From CAZAGD01 sp964484485 (GTDB lineage: Bacteria; Desulfobacterota; SM23-61): 31,724 nt of DNA. The position numbers and the translations under genes are program-made. The notes under the pieces were generated by a model. That model had not been told where the DNA came from, did no database searches, and saw only the letters and a program-made list of their open reading frames with translations. The stretch is taken from assembly GCA_964484485.1 (NCBI GenBank), contig CAZAGD010000209.1, forward strand, positions 1 to 31,724. Direction: 5' to 3'. Below, piece by piece: positions 7,488 to 15,659 of the stretch; positions within the stretch are counted from its first letter, which is position 1, and every line of letters begins with the position of its first letter.

Positions 7488-8468
7488 TTAATAACTTTTA
7501 TCCAAGAGCCGCACGGCTTCTTTGGCAAAATAAGTCAAGATTAAATCCGCCCCTGCTCTTTTGATGGCGGTCAAAACCTCCATCATCACCCGTTCTTCAT
7601 CTAACCACCCTTTTTGAGCCGCGGCTTTGATCATGGCATATTCGCCACTCACATTATAAGCCGCCAGGGGTAAATTATATTCTTGCCTTACGGCCCGAAT
7701 TATATCTAAGTAAGGAAGGGCCGGTTTGACCATAATGATATCAGCCCCTTCTTGGACGTCCAAAGCCACTTCCCGCAGAGCCTCGCGGGCATTAGCCGGG
7801 TCCATCTGGTAGGAACAGCGGTCTCCAAATTGGGGGGTAGATTCTGCGGCTTCGCGGAAGGGACCATAGAAAGCAGAGGCATGCTTAGCCGCATAAGCCA
7901 TGATGGGCAGGTCACTAAAACCATGCTGGTCAAGAGTCTCGCGGATAACTTTTACCCGGCCATCCATCATATCTGAAGGAGCGACCATGTCCGCCCCCGC
8001 CTGGGCATGGGAAAGCGCGGTTTTCGCTAGAAGTTCCAAAGTAGTATCATTATCCACTTCCCCTTTAACGACCACCCCACAATGTCCGTGGCTAGTATAT
8101 TCACACAGGCAAACATCAGTGATCACTACGAGTTCGGGTATTTTGTCTTTGATAGCCTTAACAGCTTGCTGAATAATTCCGGAACGAGCATAAGCCTCAC
8201 TGGCTTTTATATCTTTCTTCTTGGGAATGCCAAAAAGAATGACCGCGGGTATGCCCAATTGTTTAGCTTCCGCAGCTTCTTTAACGGCCAAATCAATGGA
8301 AAGCTGCGCCAAGCCAGGCATGGAACTGATCTCTCGTCTAATTCCCCGGCCGTGAGTTACGAAAAGGGGATAAATAAAATCATCTCGAGACAGTTTTGTT
8401 TCCCTGATCATGCGGCGTAGATTTTCATTTTTCCTTAACCGCCGCGGCCGATATATGGGAAAATACAT
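7488..8468 (-). CDS. hemB: Delta-aminolevulinic acid dehydratase (porphobilinogen synthase), zinc type
   Basis: HemB condenses two 5-aminolevulinate molecules to porphobilinogen in heme, siroheme and corrinoid synthesis. The 326 residues match the family. The zinc-site cysteines Cys120, Cys122 and Cys130 are all present in DVCLCEYTSHGHCG, so this is the zinc-dependent rather than the magnesium-only (Asp-rich) type. The two active-site lysines are Lys195 in AYAAKHASAFYGPFR and Lys248 in IIMVKPALPYLD. ATG 8468 is preceded by AGAAGAGGTG. It follows valS by 28 bp on the same strand, so the repeat-protein gene, valS and hemB probably share a transcript. Confidence 0.97.
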   Translation of the reverse strand: MYFPIYRPRRLRKNENLRRMIRETKLSRDDFIYPLFVTHGRGIRREISSMPGLAQLSIDLAVKEAAEAKQLGIPAVILFGIPKKKDIKASEAYARSGIIQQAVKAIKDKIPELVVITDVCLCEYTSHGHCGVVVKGEVDNDTTLELLAKTALSHAQAGADMVAPSDMMDGRVKVIRETLDQHGFSDLPIMAYAAKHASAFYGPFREAAESTPQFGDRCSYQMDPANAREALREVALDVQEGADIIMVKPALPYLDIIRAVRQEYNLPLAAYNVSGEYAMIKAAAQKGWLDEERVMMEVLTAIKRAGADLILTYFAKEAVRLLDKSY

Positions 8469-8496
8469 GGGGCACCTCTTCTGGTAATTAATGAAC

Positions 8497-11178
8497 TCAA
8501 ATTTCTTTCATCCACGCCTGCACTCTAGCTAAGCCCTCTTGCAGCTTGGTTATCTTCTCGGTCAATAGGCGGGCCTTTTCTTTCTCCTTAAAAACGGCCT
8601 CGGGGCGAGCTTTTTGCAAGAATTCTTCATTATGCAGCTTTAAGTTGGCCCGCGCTAACTCTTCTTCGATCTTGCCAATTTCTTTTTTAATGCGCTTTTC
8701 TTCCTCGTCTAATTGGATCAGTCCCTGGAGGGGCAAAAATACCTCTACCGGGCCGATTACTGCTGTGGCTGAAGCTTTCGGTTTTTCTCCTGATGATTGC
8801 CAGGTAATCTTGTTGGCTAAAGCTAAATTTTCCATGTAAATTTGATTTTGTTGGAGATTGTTTAAAACTTGCTGATCATGCACATCTAAAATTACCTCCA
8901 CTTTCCTCGAGGGGGCGATATTCAGCTCATTGCGGAGGTTACGAATCGAGCTGATTATTTCCATGATTAGCTCCATCTCCGCTTCCACCGCGCTCTGGAT
9001 TTCTTCCTCCTGGACGTTAGGAAATTCGGCCATCATGATGGAACCTTCATTTCCAGGAAGGTGCTGCCAAATTTCTTCGGTAATGAATGGCATAAAGGGA
9101 TGGAGCAACCGCAGCGAAACATCCAAAACCCGGCGGAGCGTGTGTTGGGCCAACCAACGTTGATCAGCATTATTTTTCTGATTAAGAACTGGCTTGACTA
9201 ATTCAATATACCAATCACAAAATTCATGCCAAAGGAATTGATATATGGCGGAAGCCGCCTCGTTGAATTTATAATTATCCAGGCTTTGCCGGACCTCTTT
9301 GATTGTCCTGTTTAAGCGACTTAATATCCACTGATCAGCCAGAGATAGTTGCCCCTTTGCTTCGGCCACTTTTTGGCAGTGGTCATAATCTTGCAGGTTG
9401 GTTATCGTAAAGCGTGAGGCATTCCAAATTTTGTTAGCAAAATTGCGATAACCAGCCAAACGTTCTTCAGACAAGCGAATATCTCTTCCTTGGGCAGCAA
9501 AGGCAGCCAAAGTAAAGCGAAAAGCATCTGTGCCAAATTTTTCAATAACTACTAAAGGATCGACAACGTTCCCCTTCGACTTACTCATTTTTTGCCCTTC
9601 CGCGTCCCGCACCAGGGCATGGATGTAAACATCCCGGAAGGGAACTTGGCCCATAAATTTTAGGCCCATCATCATCATCCTAGCTACCCAGAAAAACAAA
9701 ATATCAAACCCCGTTACCAAAACAGAAGTGGGATAAAAAACTTCTAAATCCCTCGTCCTTTGGGGCCAACCTAAGGTAGAAAAGGGCCACAGAGCAGAAC
9801 TAAACCAAGTATCTAATACATCTTGCTCTTGCTCTAATTGGTTGCTGCCGCAAAAGGCACATTTCCTAACCTCGGTGGTGGAAACATTAATTTCCCCGCA
9901 GCTTTGGCAATACCAAGCTGGTATTCTATGACCCCACCAGATTTGCCGCGAAATGCACCAGTCCCGAATATTGTACATCCATTCAAAATAAGTATTTTCC
10001 CATATGGCGGGGATAATTCTTGTTTCCCCTTTCTTGACTGCTTCTATGGCCGGTTCGGCTAAAGGCTTGGTGCGCACAAACCATTGTTTGGAAACAGTGG
10101 GTTCAATAATAGTTTTGCAGCGATAACAATGGCCCACATTATGCAAGAAGGGTTCTATCTTTTTCATTAAATTTAAATTCTTCAAATCCTTAACTACTTC
10201 TTTGCGGCACTGGAAGCGGGATTGGCCAGCATAACGGCCGGCGTTTTCGTTCATCCGCCCCGCATCATCAATTACGCGCACAACTTCCAGGCCATGACGC
10301 CGGCCAATTTCAAAGTCATTAGCGTCATGAGCCGGGGTGACTTTTAACGCTCCCGTGCCAAAATCTTGGGCGACATAGCTATCGGCGATAATCGGTATCT
10401 TGCGATTCATCAAAGGAAGAATGACTTTCCGCCCGATAAATTTCATATACCGTCTATCTTCTGGATGCACGGCCACGGCCGTATCTCCCAACATGGTCTC
10501 CGGCCTAGTAGTAGCTACCACTAAGAACTCTTTAGCATCCTCTAAGGGGTATTTAATATAATAAAGATGGCCTTCCTCTTGTTCATGTTCCACTTCTAAA
10601 TCGGAAAGCGCGGTCTGACACCGGGGGCACCAATTAATAATATAATCTCCCCGGTAAATTAAACCCTCCCGGAATAATCTCACGAAGACTTCCCTTACGG
10701 CTAAAGATAGCCCTTCATCCATGGTAAATCTTTCCCGACTCCAATCGCAGGAGCTGCCTAATTTCTTTAATTGCTTGATAATTTGGCCTCCGTATTCTTG
10801 CTTCCATTTCCAAACACGTTCGATGAAGGCCTCCCGACCTAATTTATGGCGATCCGTTCCTTCCTCAGCTAATTGTTTTTCCACCACATTTTGGGTAGCT
10901 ATTCCTGCGTGGTCTGTTCCCGGCAACCAAAGTACATTATACCCATCCATCCTTTTATAGCGAGCCAGGATGTCTTGTAAAGTATTATTCAGGGCATGCC
11001 CCATATGTAAAGAGCCAGTTACATTCGGAGGGGGAATGACGATAGAAAACGGAGGCTTGGGAGAATATTCATCCGCTCGGAATAAGTTTTTTCCCTCCCA
11101 AAAGTGATACCATTTATCCTCTACTTCTTGCGGTTCAAAAACTTTTTTCCAACTTTCTATTTGCTTCTCTTTTTTCAC
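8497..11178 (-). CDS. valS: Valine--tRNA ligase
   Basis: ValS charges tRNA-Val and hydrolyses mischarged Thr-tRNA. The 893 residues match the family. In order: class I HIGH element (HMGH, residues 58-61), editing-domain motif TTRPET (223-228), GTGALKVTPAHD, cysteine pairs (C184/C187, C351/C354, C424/C427, C440/C443) that could form zinc sites, KMSKS (530-534), anticodon-binding helices and a C-terminal coiled-coil arm (about residues 825-890). The start codon is GTG at 11178; it overlaps the stop of the upstream repeat-protein gene as GTGA, so translation is probably coupled. Multiple CxxC pairs are typical of many bacterial ValS enzymes. Confidence 0.97.
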   Translation of the reverse strand: MKKEKQIESWKKVFEPQEVEDKWYHFWEGKNLFRADEYSPKPPFSIVIPPPNVTGSLHMGHALNNTLQDILARYKRMDGYNVLWLPGTDHAGIATQNVVEKQLAEEGTDRHKLGREAFIERVWKWKQEYGGQIIKQLKKLGSSCDWSRERFTMDEGLSLAVREVFVRLFREGLIYRGDYIINWCPRCQTALSDLEVEHEQEEGHLYYIKYPLEDAKEFLVVATTRPETMLGDTAVAVHPEDRRYMKFIGRKVILPLMNRKIPIIADSYVAQDFGTGALKVTPAHDANDFEIGRRHGLEVVRVIDDAGRMNENAGRYAGQSRFQCRKEVVKDLKNLNLMKKIEPFLHNVGHCYRCKTIIEPTVSKQWFVRTKPLAEPAIEAVKKGETRIIPAIWENTYFEWMYNIRDWCISRQIWWGHRIPAWYCQSCGEINVSTTEVRKCAFCGSNQLEQEQDVLDTWFSSALWPFSTLGWPQRTRDLEVFYPTSVLVTGFDILFFWVARMMMMGLKFMGQVPFRDVYIHALVRDAEGQKMSKSKGNVVDPLVVIEKFGTDAFRFTLAAFAAQGRDIRLSEERLAGYRNFANKIWNASRFTITNLQDYDHCQKVAEAKGQLSLADQWILSRLNRTIKEVRQSLDNYKFNEAASAIYQFLWHEFCDWYIELVKPVLNQKNNADQRWLAQHTLRRVLDVSLRLLHPFMPFITEEIWQHLPGNEGSIMMAEFPNVQEEEIQSAVEAEMELIMEIISSIRNLRNELNIAPSRKVEVILDVHDQQVLNNLQQNQIYMENLALANKITWQSSGEKPKASATAVIGPVEVFLPLQGLIQLDEEEKRIKKEIGKIEEELARANLKLHNEEFLQKARPEAVFKEKEKARLLTEKITKLQEGLARVQAWMKEI

Positions 11179-11948
11179 GCTTGCTCCTCGACCTCTCCTT
11201 TAAGTTTGGCTATTTCTTTATTTAATACAGCGGTGGCGATCTCGGGGAATATTTCCCGAGCTTTATTGGCCAAGATGGTGCTCCCTTCTTGGGCCAGCCA
11301 GGATTCCATTTTGCCAGGCCAGCTCTCTTGTTCAGCTTTGACTTTTAACCATTCTGTTTGCCATTTTTCTATCTCTTGGCCTATCATTGTTTGGACAATC
11401 TGGGGCAAGGCTTCAACTACTCTCTCTTTTAAAACAGAGATGCCATCAGCCTGGAACCATTGTTCTGCTTTATTATTGAGGGCCTCGCGTAGCCCCCTAA
11501 TTTTTTCCACCTCTTCCTGCAACTGATTTATCTCTTTGCCTAATAATTCTTCCCCGATCTTCGGCAACATTTCACCCGTTTCTTTTTTCAATAACTCCTT
11601 CCCTTCTCCATCTATCCACTCTCTTATTTTAGCACTCAACCCTTCTTTGAGAACTCTAATTTTTTCGACCTCGCTTTTTAATTTCTCTAATTCCCGACGC
11701 AATTCCTCCCCAAAAATCGGTAGTACTATCTCCCGGATCCCTTGGTTGAGGATCTGTACTCCCTCGGTGGCCAACCATTTTTCTACCCGCGCTCTCGTTT
11801 CTTCTCTAATTTTTTCCAACTCCTTTTCATAATTAAGGGGACGTCCGGGCTCAACTTCTTTAGTCTTAGCAGAACCCACATTTTCTGGACTAGCCGGCTC
11901 TTCCCATACATCCGTCAATTCAATGATTTCTTCTTGCTCTTTTTTCAT
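11175..11948 (-). CDS. Uncharacterised protein with four 53-residue helical repeats, coupled to valS
   Basis: I do not recognise the family. The 257-residue protein has an acidic, probably disordered N-terminus (about residues 1-48), then tandem repeats rich in Glu, Lys, Leu and Ile. Tryptophans recur at residues 58, 111, 164 and 217, exactly 53 apart, and the glycine of the following W-x4-G at 63, 116, 169 and 222. A proline marks the middle of each unit (77, 129, 182, 235). Each unit looks like two or three helices ending in a coiled-coil-like EELxxExEKIR stretch. There is no signal peptide and no membrane segment, so it should be cytoplasmic. ATG 11948 has an AGAGG site. Its stop overlaps the valS GTG start by 4 bp. 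A link to tRNA charging is conceivable only from position; a structural or scaffold role is equally possible. Confidence 0.8.
   Translation of the reverse strand: MKKEQEEIIELTDVWEEPASPENVGSAKTKEVEPGRPLNYEKELEKIREETRARVEKWLATEGVQILNQGIREIVLPIFGEELRRELEKLKSEVEKIRVLKEGLSAKIREWIDGEGKELLKKETGEMLPKIGEELLGKEINQLQEEVEKIRGLREALNNKAEQWFQADGISVLKERVVEALPQIVQTMIGQEIEKWQTEWLKVKAEQESWPGKMESWLAQEGSTILANKAREIFPEIATAVLNKEIAKLKGEVEEQA
11178..11789 (-). repeat. Four tandem 53-codon repeat units inside the valS-linked gene
   Basis: Units cover codons 54-106, 107-159, 160-212 and 213-257; the last is cut to 45 codons by the stop. Each begins with a basic residue, then x3-W-x4-G, and has a mid-unit proline followed by an acidic-basic helix. 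The period is 159 bp at the coding level, but the DNA of the units has diverged, so this is an old protein-level duplication rather than a recent DNA expansion. Confidence 0.8.
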
Positions 11949-12082
11949 TTTAACCTCTTTATTATTAATCGGAGCAATTGAATATTTACAGTTATCATCT
12001 TTATCTTACTCCGTGGTCTGGCTTTATCGACTTTCTCCAATGAAATTGTGTCGTAATTACCAATAAGAAATTAAACCATATG

Positions 12083-12158
12083 CGGCAAGGGTCAAGCCCT
12101 TGCCCTACATTTGAAGGTTTTTTTAATTCCTCGTAGGGCCAGCCCTTGGGGCTTGCCG
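12083..12158. repeat. Palindromic dispersed-repeat element
   Basis: Outer arms CGGCAAG (12083-12089) and CTTGCCG (12152-12158) and inner arms GCCCTAC (12102-12108) and GTAGGGC (12133-12139) are inverted. The left half also folds by itself as GGCAAGGG-TCAAG-CCCTTGCC (12084-12104). It lies in the 288-bp gap between dgt and the repeat-protein gene. Similar 'GCAAGCCC...GGGCTTGCC' elements are frequent intergenic repeats; a short relative is at 20446-20470. I see nothing else in this gap. Confidence 0.65.
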
Positions 12159-12236
12159 AACCACGCATGAAGATGTCGCTTATTTTATGCTCCCCTTAAT
12201 AGCTTCCTCAGTCTAGGCTATTTTCTAAAAATGAGT

Positions 12237-13277
12237 TTAAATAATCAACCACGGCTGGGGAAGGAAAATCTTTTCATAGAGCTTAAAAGCATAGCGGTCG
12301 GTCATCCCGGCAATAAAATCTACGATAGCCCGCTCGATCGGTTCATGGAGGAACCCCCCTCCCACTTCTCGGCGAAATTCTTCCCTATTGTCTATAAAAT
12401 AAGCATAAAGTTCGCGAATAATTTTGGCGGATTTAATGAAGTCATTATGTACTTCCGGCAAATCATATACGCGGTCATATAAAAAGTCCCGAAGTTTAAG
12501 AGTGGCCTCCAAGATAGGGGCACTCATCTTTATTTGCAAAGGTTCAGATTTCTGCGCCTGCTCCAGAATATCGCGCACCATGGCATCTATCCTTCGGCTA
12601 TGCGTCTCTCCCAAATATTTTACACAATCAGGGGGAATATCCTGCGCCGATATCAAACCTGCCCGCTGGGCATCATCCAAGTCATGATTAACATAAGCGA
12701 TTATGTCGGCTATCCGGACCAGCATGCCCTCGTAAGTGATGGGCAAATCTTCCGGATCATTGGGCAAGAGATCTCCTTTTCCCTTAGAATGTTTGAGAAT
12801 ACCGTCTCTTACTTCGAAAGTTAAATTTAACCCTTGGCCGTCTTTTTCTAATAAGTCCACTACCCGTAAACTTTGAGCGGCGTGGTGAAACCCATCTGGA
12901 CTAATTTCCCTTAAAATTTCCTCTCCCGCATGGCCGAAAGGCGTGTGGCCAAGATCGTGTCCCAGAGCAATAGCTTCGGTAAGGTCTTCATTTAAGCCTA
13001 AAGCTTTGGCCATGGTGCGGGCAATTTGGGCCACCTCCAAAGTGTGGGTGAGTCGGGTACGATAATGGTCGCCACTGGGGGCCAAAAAAACTTGCGTTTT
13101 GTGTTTAAGACGGCGAAAAGATTTAGAGTGAATGATCCGATCACGGTCATGCTGGAAAGCGGGCCGAATACTGCATTCTTCTTCTGGATCCCTACGCCCC
13201 CGAGTTTGGGCACTCAGTTGGGCATATGGAGAAAGAATTTTTTTCTCTTTTTCTTCCAGCATCTGCCGAATAGTCAT
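12237..13277 (-). CDS. dgt: Deoxyguanosinetriphosphate triphosphohydrolase-like HD protein
   Basis: Dgt-type enzymes hydrolyse dNTPs to deoxynucleoside and triphosphate. The 346-residue protein carries the HD-domain metal ligands: THTLEVAQIART (first His), GHDLGHTPFGHAGE (HD pair with further His), and a later Asp in ADIIAYVNHDLDDA. The N-terminal FQHDRDRIIHSKSFRRLKHKTQVF segment is characteristic of the family. It is far shorter than E. coli Dgt (505 residues) and matches the shorter 'dGTPase-like' subfamily, whose nucleotide preference varies. ATG 13277 has only a weak GGGA site. It is divergent from lptF, with 59 bp between the two starts. There are no neighbours of obvious nucleotide metabolism. 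Confidence 0.92.
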   Translation of the reverse strand: MTIRQMLEEKEKKILSPYAQLSAQTRGRRDPEEECSIRPAFQHDRDRIIHSKSFRRLKHKTQVFLAPSGDHYRTRLTHTLEVAQIARTMAKALGLNEDLTEAIALGHDLGHTPFGHAGEEILREISPDGFHHAAQSLRVVDLLEKDGQGLNLTFEVRDGILKHSKGKGDLLPNDPEDLPITYEGMLVRIADIIAYVNHDLDDAQRAGLISAQDIPPDCVKYLGETHSRRIDAMVRDILEQAQKSEPLQIKMSAPILEATLKLRDFLYDRVYDLPEVHNDFIKSAKIIRELYAYFIDNREEFRREVGGGFLHEPIERAIVDFIAGMTDRYAFKLYEKIFLPQPWLII

Positions 13278-13301
13278 CGACTAATTCCCGGGCAATAGGA
13301 A

Positions 13302-13330
13302 TTTACAAAAAGACCAGGATAAGTTAATAT
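13302..13330 (+). promoter_or_regulatory. Predicted sigma70-type promoter of lptF-lptG
   Basis: TTTACA (13302-13307), a 17-nt spacer, then TAATAT (13325-13330). The -10 box ends 6 nt before the lptF ATG, so the transcript is predicted to begin at or next to the start codon. No ribosome-binding site lies at a normal distance. Confidence 0.5.
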
Positions 13331-13336
13331 CGAATT

Positions 13337-14545
13337 ATGAAAAAAACACTTTATCGCTACATTTGGCAAGAACTTCTTCCCCCCTTTTTCCTTGGCCTTT
13401 TGGGCTTCACGTTTATTTTGCTTACGGGAAGGATTTTACAACTTACAGAGCTATTCGTCAATAAGGGGATTTCCTTTGCCCACATTGCCAAATTTATTTA
13501 TTACCTTATTCCTTCGTTTATGGTCTTGACCATCCCTATGGCCATGCTTTTGGCGGTGATGGTCGCTTTTAGTCGGATGGCCAGCGATAACGAGATCACC
13601 GCTTTGAAATCTTCCGGAATAAGTCTTTACCAAATGGTTCCCCCGGTTATCCTTTGGGCCTTGGGTGCTTTTATCCTCACCATCTTTTTTTCTTTGCATC
13701 TACTCCCCCAGGCTAATCAGGCTTCCCGGTCTTTACTTTTCGAAATTGCCAGTACTAAAGCTCATGCCGGCGTGAAGGAAAGAGTATTTAACGACGACTT
13801 TGAAGGATTGGTCATTTATGTGGAGCACGTCTCACCCCGTACGCTCAAGTGGGAGAATATTTTTATCTCTGATTCGCGCCTTCCTGAGGAAACGCATGCC
13901 ATAGTAGCTCGGGAAGGAGAGGTACTTGCCGACCCTACCCAACTAACCGTGACTTTAAAATTAAAAAACGGCTCCATTCATAAATTGGGCAAACAGCCGG
14001 AAGTCTACCAAAAAATCGATTTTGCCACTTATGACCTGCGCCTTAGCCTAAAAACAGGTTTGGCCAAAAAGCAAGATGAGAAAAAGCACCCGGCCGATAT
14101 GTCCTTGAACGAACTGCTTCAGGCTATGCGCTTTTGGCGCTTAAAAAGCGAAGAAGCCAAAATCTTGCTCATAAAAATCCATGAAAAATTCACTATCCCT
14201 TTTGCTTGTATAGTCTTCGGCCTGATCGGTATTCCTTTGGGAGCCCAATCTCCTTTGGGGCGGGCAGGTAAATCCCTTGGCTTTTCTTGGTCAGTGGCCG
14301 TCATTCTGATCTATTATCTGCTGACCAATGCGGGTAATTCCTTAGCTGAGCGGGGCTTTATCTCTGTGGAATTGGGATTGTGGTTTCCCAATGCCTTTTT
14401 TTTAGGATTAGGTATTTATCTCCTCATCAAGAGTGCCCGGGGAGCTCCCATTTTCTTGACGGCCGGTCTAAATAAAGTCTTCAGTTGGCTTACCCGGGAA
14501 TTAAAAGAATCTTTCCCTCCTCCGGAAAGGAAATCGGCCCCATGA
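13337..14545 (+). CDS. lptF: LPS export ABC transporter permease LptF
   Basis: LptF pairs with LptG in the LptB2FG inner-membrane complex that extracts lipopolysaccharide and feeds it to the LptC/LptA bridge. The 402-residue protein begins with the family-typical LYRYIWQELLPPFFLGLLGFTFILL. It has three N-terminal membrane helices, the coupling-helix region FSRMASDNEITALKSSGISLYQ, a central periplasmic beta-jellyroll domain (about residues 130-245) and three C-terminal helices. The last codons overlap the lptG start by 4 bp (ATGA). It is assigned as LptF rather than LptG by order and by its closer match to the first gene of such pairs. Its presence implies an LPS-bearing outer membrane. Confidence 0.93.
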   Translation: MKKTLYRYIWQELLPPFFLGLLGFTFILLTGRILQLTELFVNKGISFAHIAKFIYYLIPSFMVLTIPMAMLLAVMVAFSRMASDNEITALKSSGISLYQMVPPVILWALGAFILTIFFSLHLLPQANQASRSLLFEIASTKAHAGVKERVFNDDFEGLVIYVEHVSPRTLKWENIFISDSRLPEETHAIVAREGEVLADPTQLTVTLKLKNGSIHKLGKQPEVYQKIDFATYDLRLSLKTGLAKKQDEKKHPADMSLNELLQAMRFWRLKSEEAKILLIKIHEKFTIPFACIVFGLIGIPLGAQSPLGRAGKSLGFSWSVAVILIYYLLTNAGNSLAERGFISVELGLWFPNAFFLGLGIYLLIKSARGAPIFLTAGLNKVFSWLTRELKESFPPPERKSAP

Positions 14546-15621
14546 AAATTTTGAGCAGGTATTTAGCCCGGGATTTCTTGCAAAATTTTTTCTTAGGCCT
14601 GGGAGCTTTTACGGCTATTTACTTAGTCGTAGAATTCTTTGAAAGGATAAATGCTTTCCTCCACAATCGGGCTCCCTTGGAGATGATGATATCTTATTTT
14701 TTGAATAAAATACCATCTATTATTTCGCAAGTATCCCCGGCGGCCATCCTTCTTTCTTCTTTAATCACTTTGGGGATCATGTCTCGCCATAATGAAATCA
14801 TGGCCCTGAAAGCAGCGGGAATCGGTTTGCGGCAAATTATCCTGCCCATAATGCGGGTGGTTTTTATCCTTTACCTAATTCTTTTGGGCATGAATGAATA
14901 TATTGTCCCCGGAGCCAACCAAAAAGTACGGGAACTCATGAATCTAATCGTTCATAAAAAAAAGCCGGTAGAAGTTTTTAAGCAAAGTCAAATTTGGATT
15001 CATAGCCACCAGAGTATTTATAATATTCAGCTTTACCACCCCGAGAAGAATTCTATGGAAGGGGTGACTATCTACCGCTTTGATGCTAACTTCAAGCTCT
15101 TAGAAAGACTGGATGCGCGGCGGGCGGATTGGCAGGATGGCCAGTGGATTTTTGCCGAAGTCACGGTAACGCAATTCAGCGGAGATGGCTTCCCGGTACG
15201 GAAAAAGTATCCCCAAATTACCCTTTCTCTCCCAGAGACCCCGCAAGATTTCCGCATTGCCGAAAAAAATCCGGAGGAAATGAATTATCGGGAGCTCAGC
15301 GAATATGTGCGCAAGATTGAAAGAGATGGGTATGAATCTACAAAATATCGCTGCGCCCTTTATGCTTTTTTTTCTTTCCCCTTCACCAGCGTAATTTTAG
15401 CTTTTTTGGGCATTACTTTAGCTCTTCGAAAAGAACGCAGCGCCGGGATTGCTATGGCTCTTGGGTTGAGTATCTTGATAAGCTTTATCTATTTGGTAAC
15501 TTTTTCTTTTAGCTTAGAATTGGGTAAAGCAGGATTGCTGCCCCCATTTGTGGCTGCTTGGTTAGGAAATTTTATTTTTGCTTTGGTGGGCGTGTATTTA
15601 TTTTTATCTATCCGCCACTAA
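14542..15621 (+). CDS. lptG: LPS export ABC transporter permease LptG
   Basis: This is the second permease of the LptB2FG complex. Starting at ATG 14542 it has 359 residues, opening with MKILSRYLARDFLQNFFLGL. It then shows the same plan as LptF: helices, the coupling segment LGIMSRHNEIMALKAAGIGLRQ, a periplasmic domain and three C-terminal helices. The reading frame is open further back to 14485, but that start lies inside lptF and adds an unrelated hydrophilic stretch. The ATGA overlap with the lptF stop (14542-14545) and the GGAAAGG site about 11 nt upstream support 14542. It converges with ahcY, leaving 38 bp between stops in which I see no clear terminator hairpin. Confidence 0.93.
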   Translation: MKILSRYLARDFLQNFFLGLGAFTAIYLVVEFFERINAFLHNRAPLEMMISYFLNKIPSIISQVSPAAILLSSLITLGIMSRHNEIMALKAAGIGLRQIILPIMRVVFILYLILLGMNEYIVPGANQKVRELMNLIVHKKKPVEVFKQSQIWIHSHQSIYNIQLYHPEKNSMEGVTIYRFDANFKLLERLDARRADWQDGQWIFAEVTVTQFSGDGFPVRKKYPQITLSLPETPQDFRIAEKNPEEMNYRELSEYVRKIERDGYESTKYRCALYAFFSFPFTSVILAFLGITLALRKERSAGIAMALGLSILISFIYLVTFSFSLELGKAGLLPPFVAAWLGNFIFALVGVYLFLSIRH

Positions 15622-15659
15622 AATACTACCTTCTAAAAAGGCTACCTGTGAATTCCAAA

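Noticed and set aside
11178..11178. valS start as ATG
   Set aside because: The codon at 11178-11176 reads GTG on the minus strand; no better-placed ATG fits the family N-terminus.
14485..14541. Upstream extension of lptG within lptF
   Set aside because: The added 19 residues are hydrophilic and unlike LptG N-termini; the ATGA overlap at 14542 gives a standard start.
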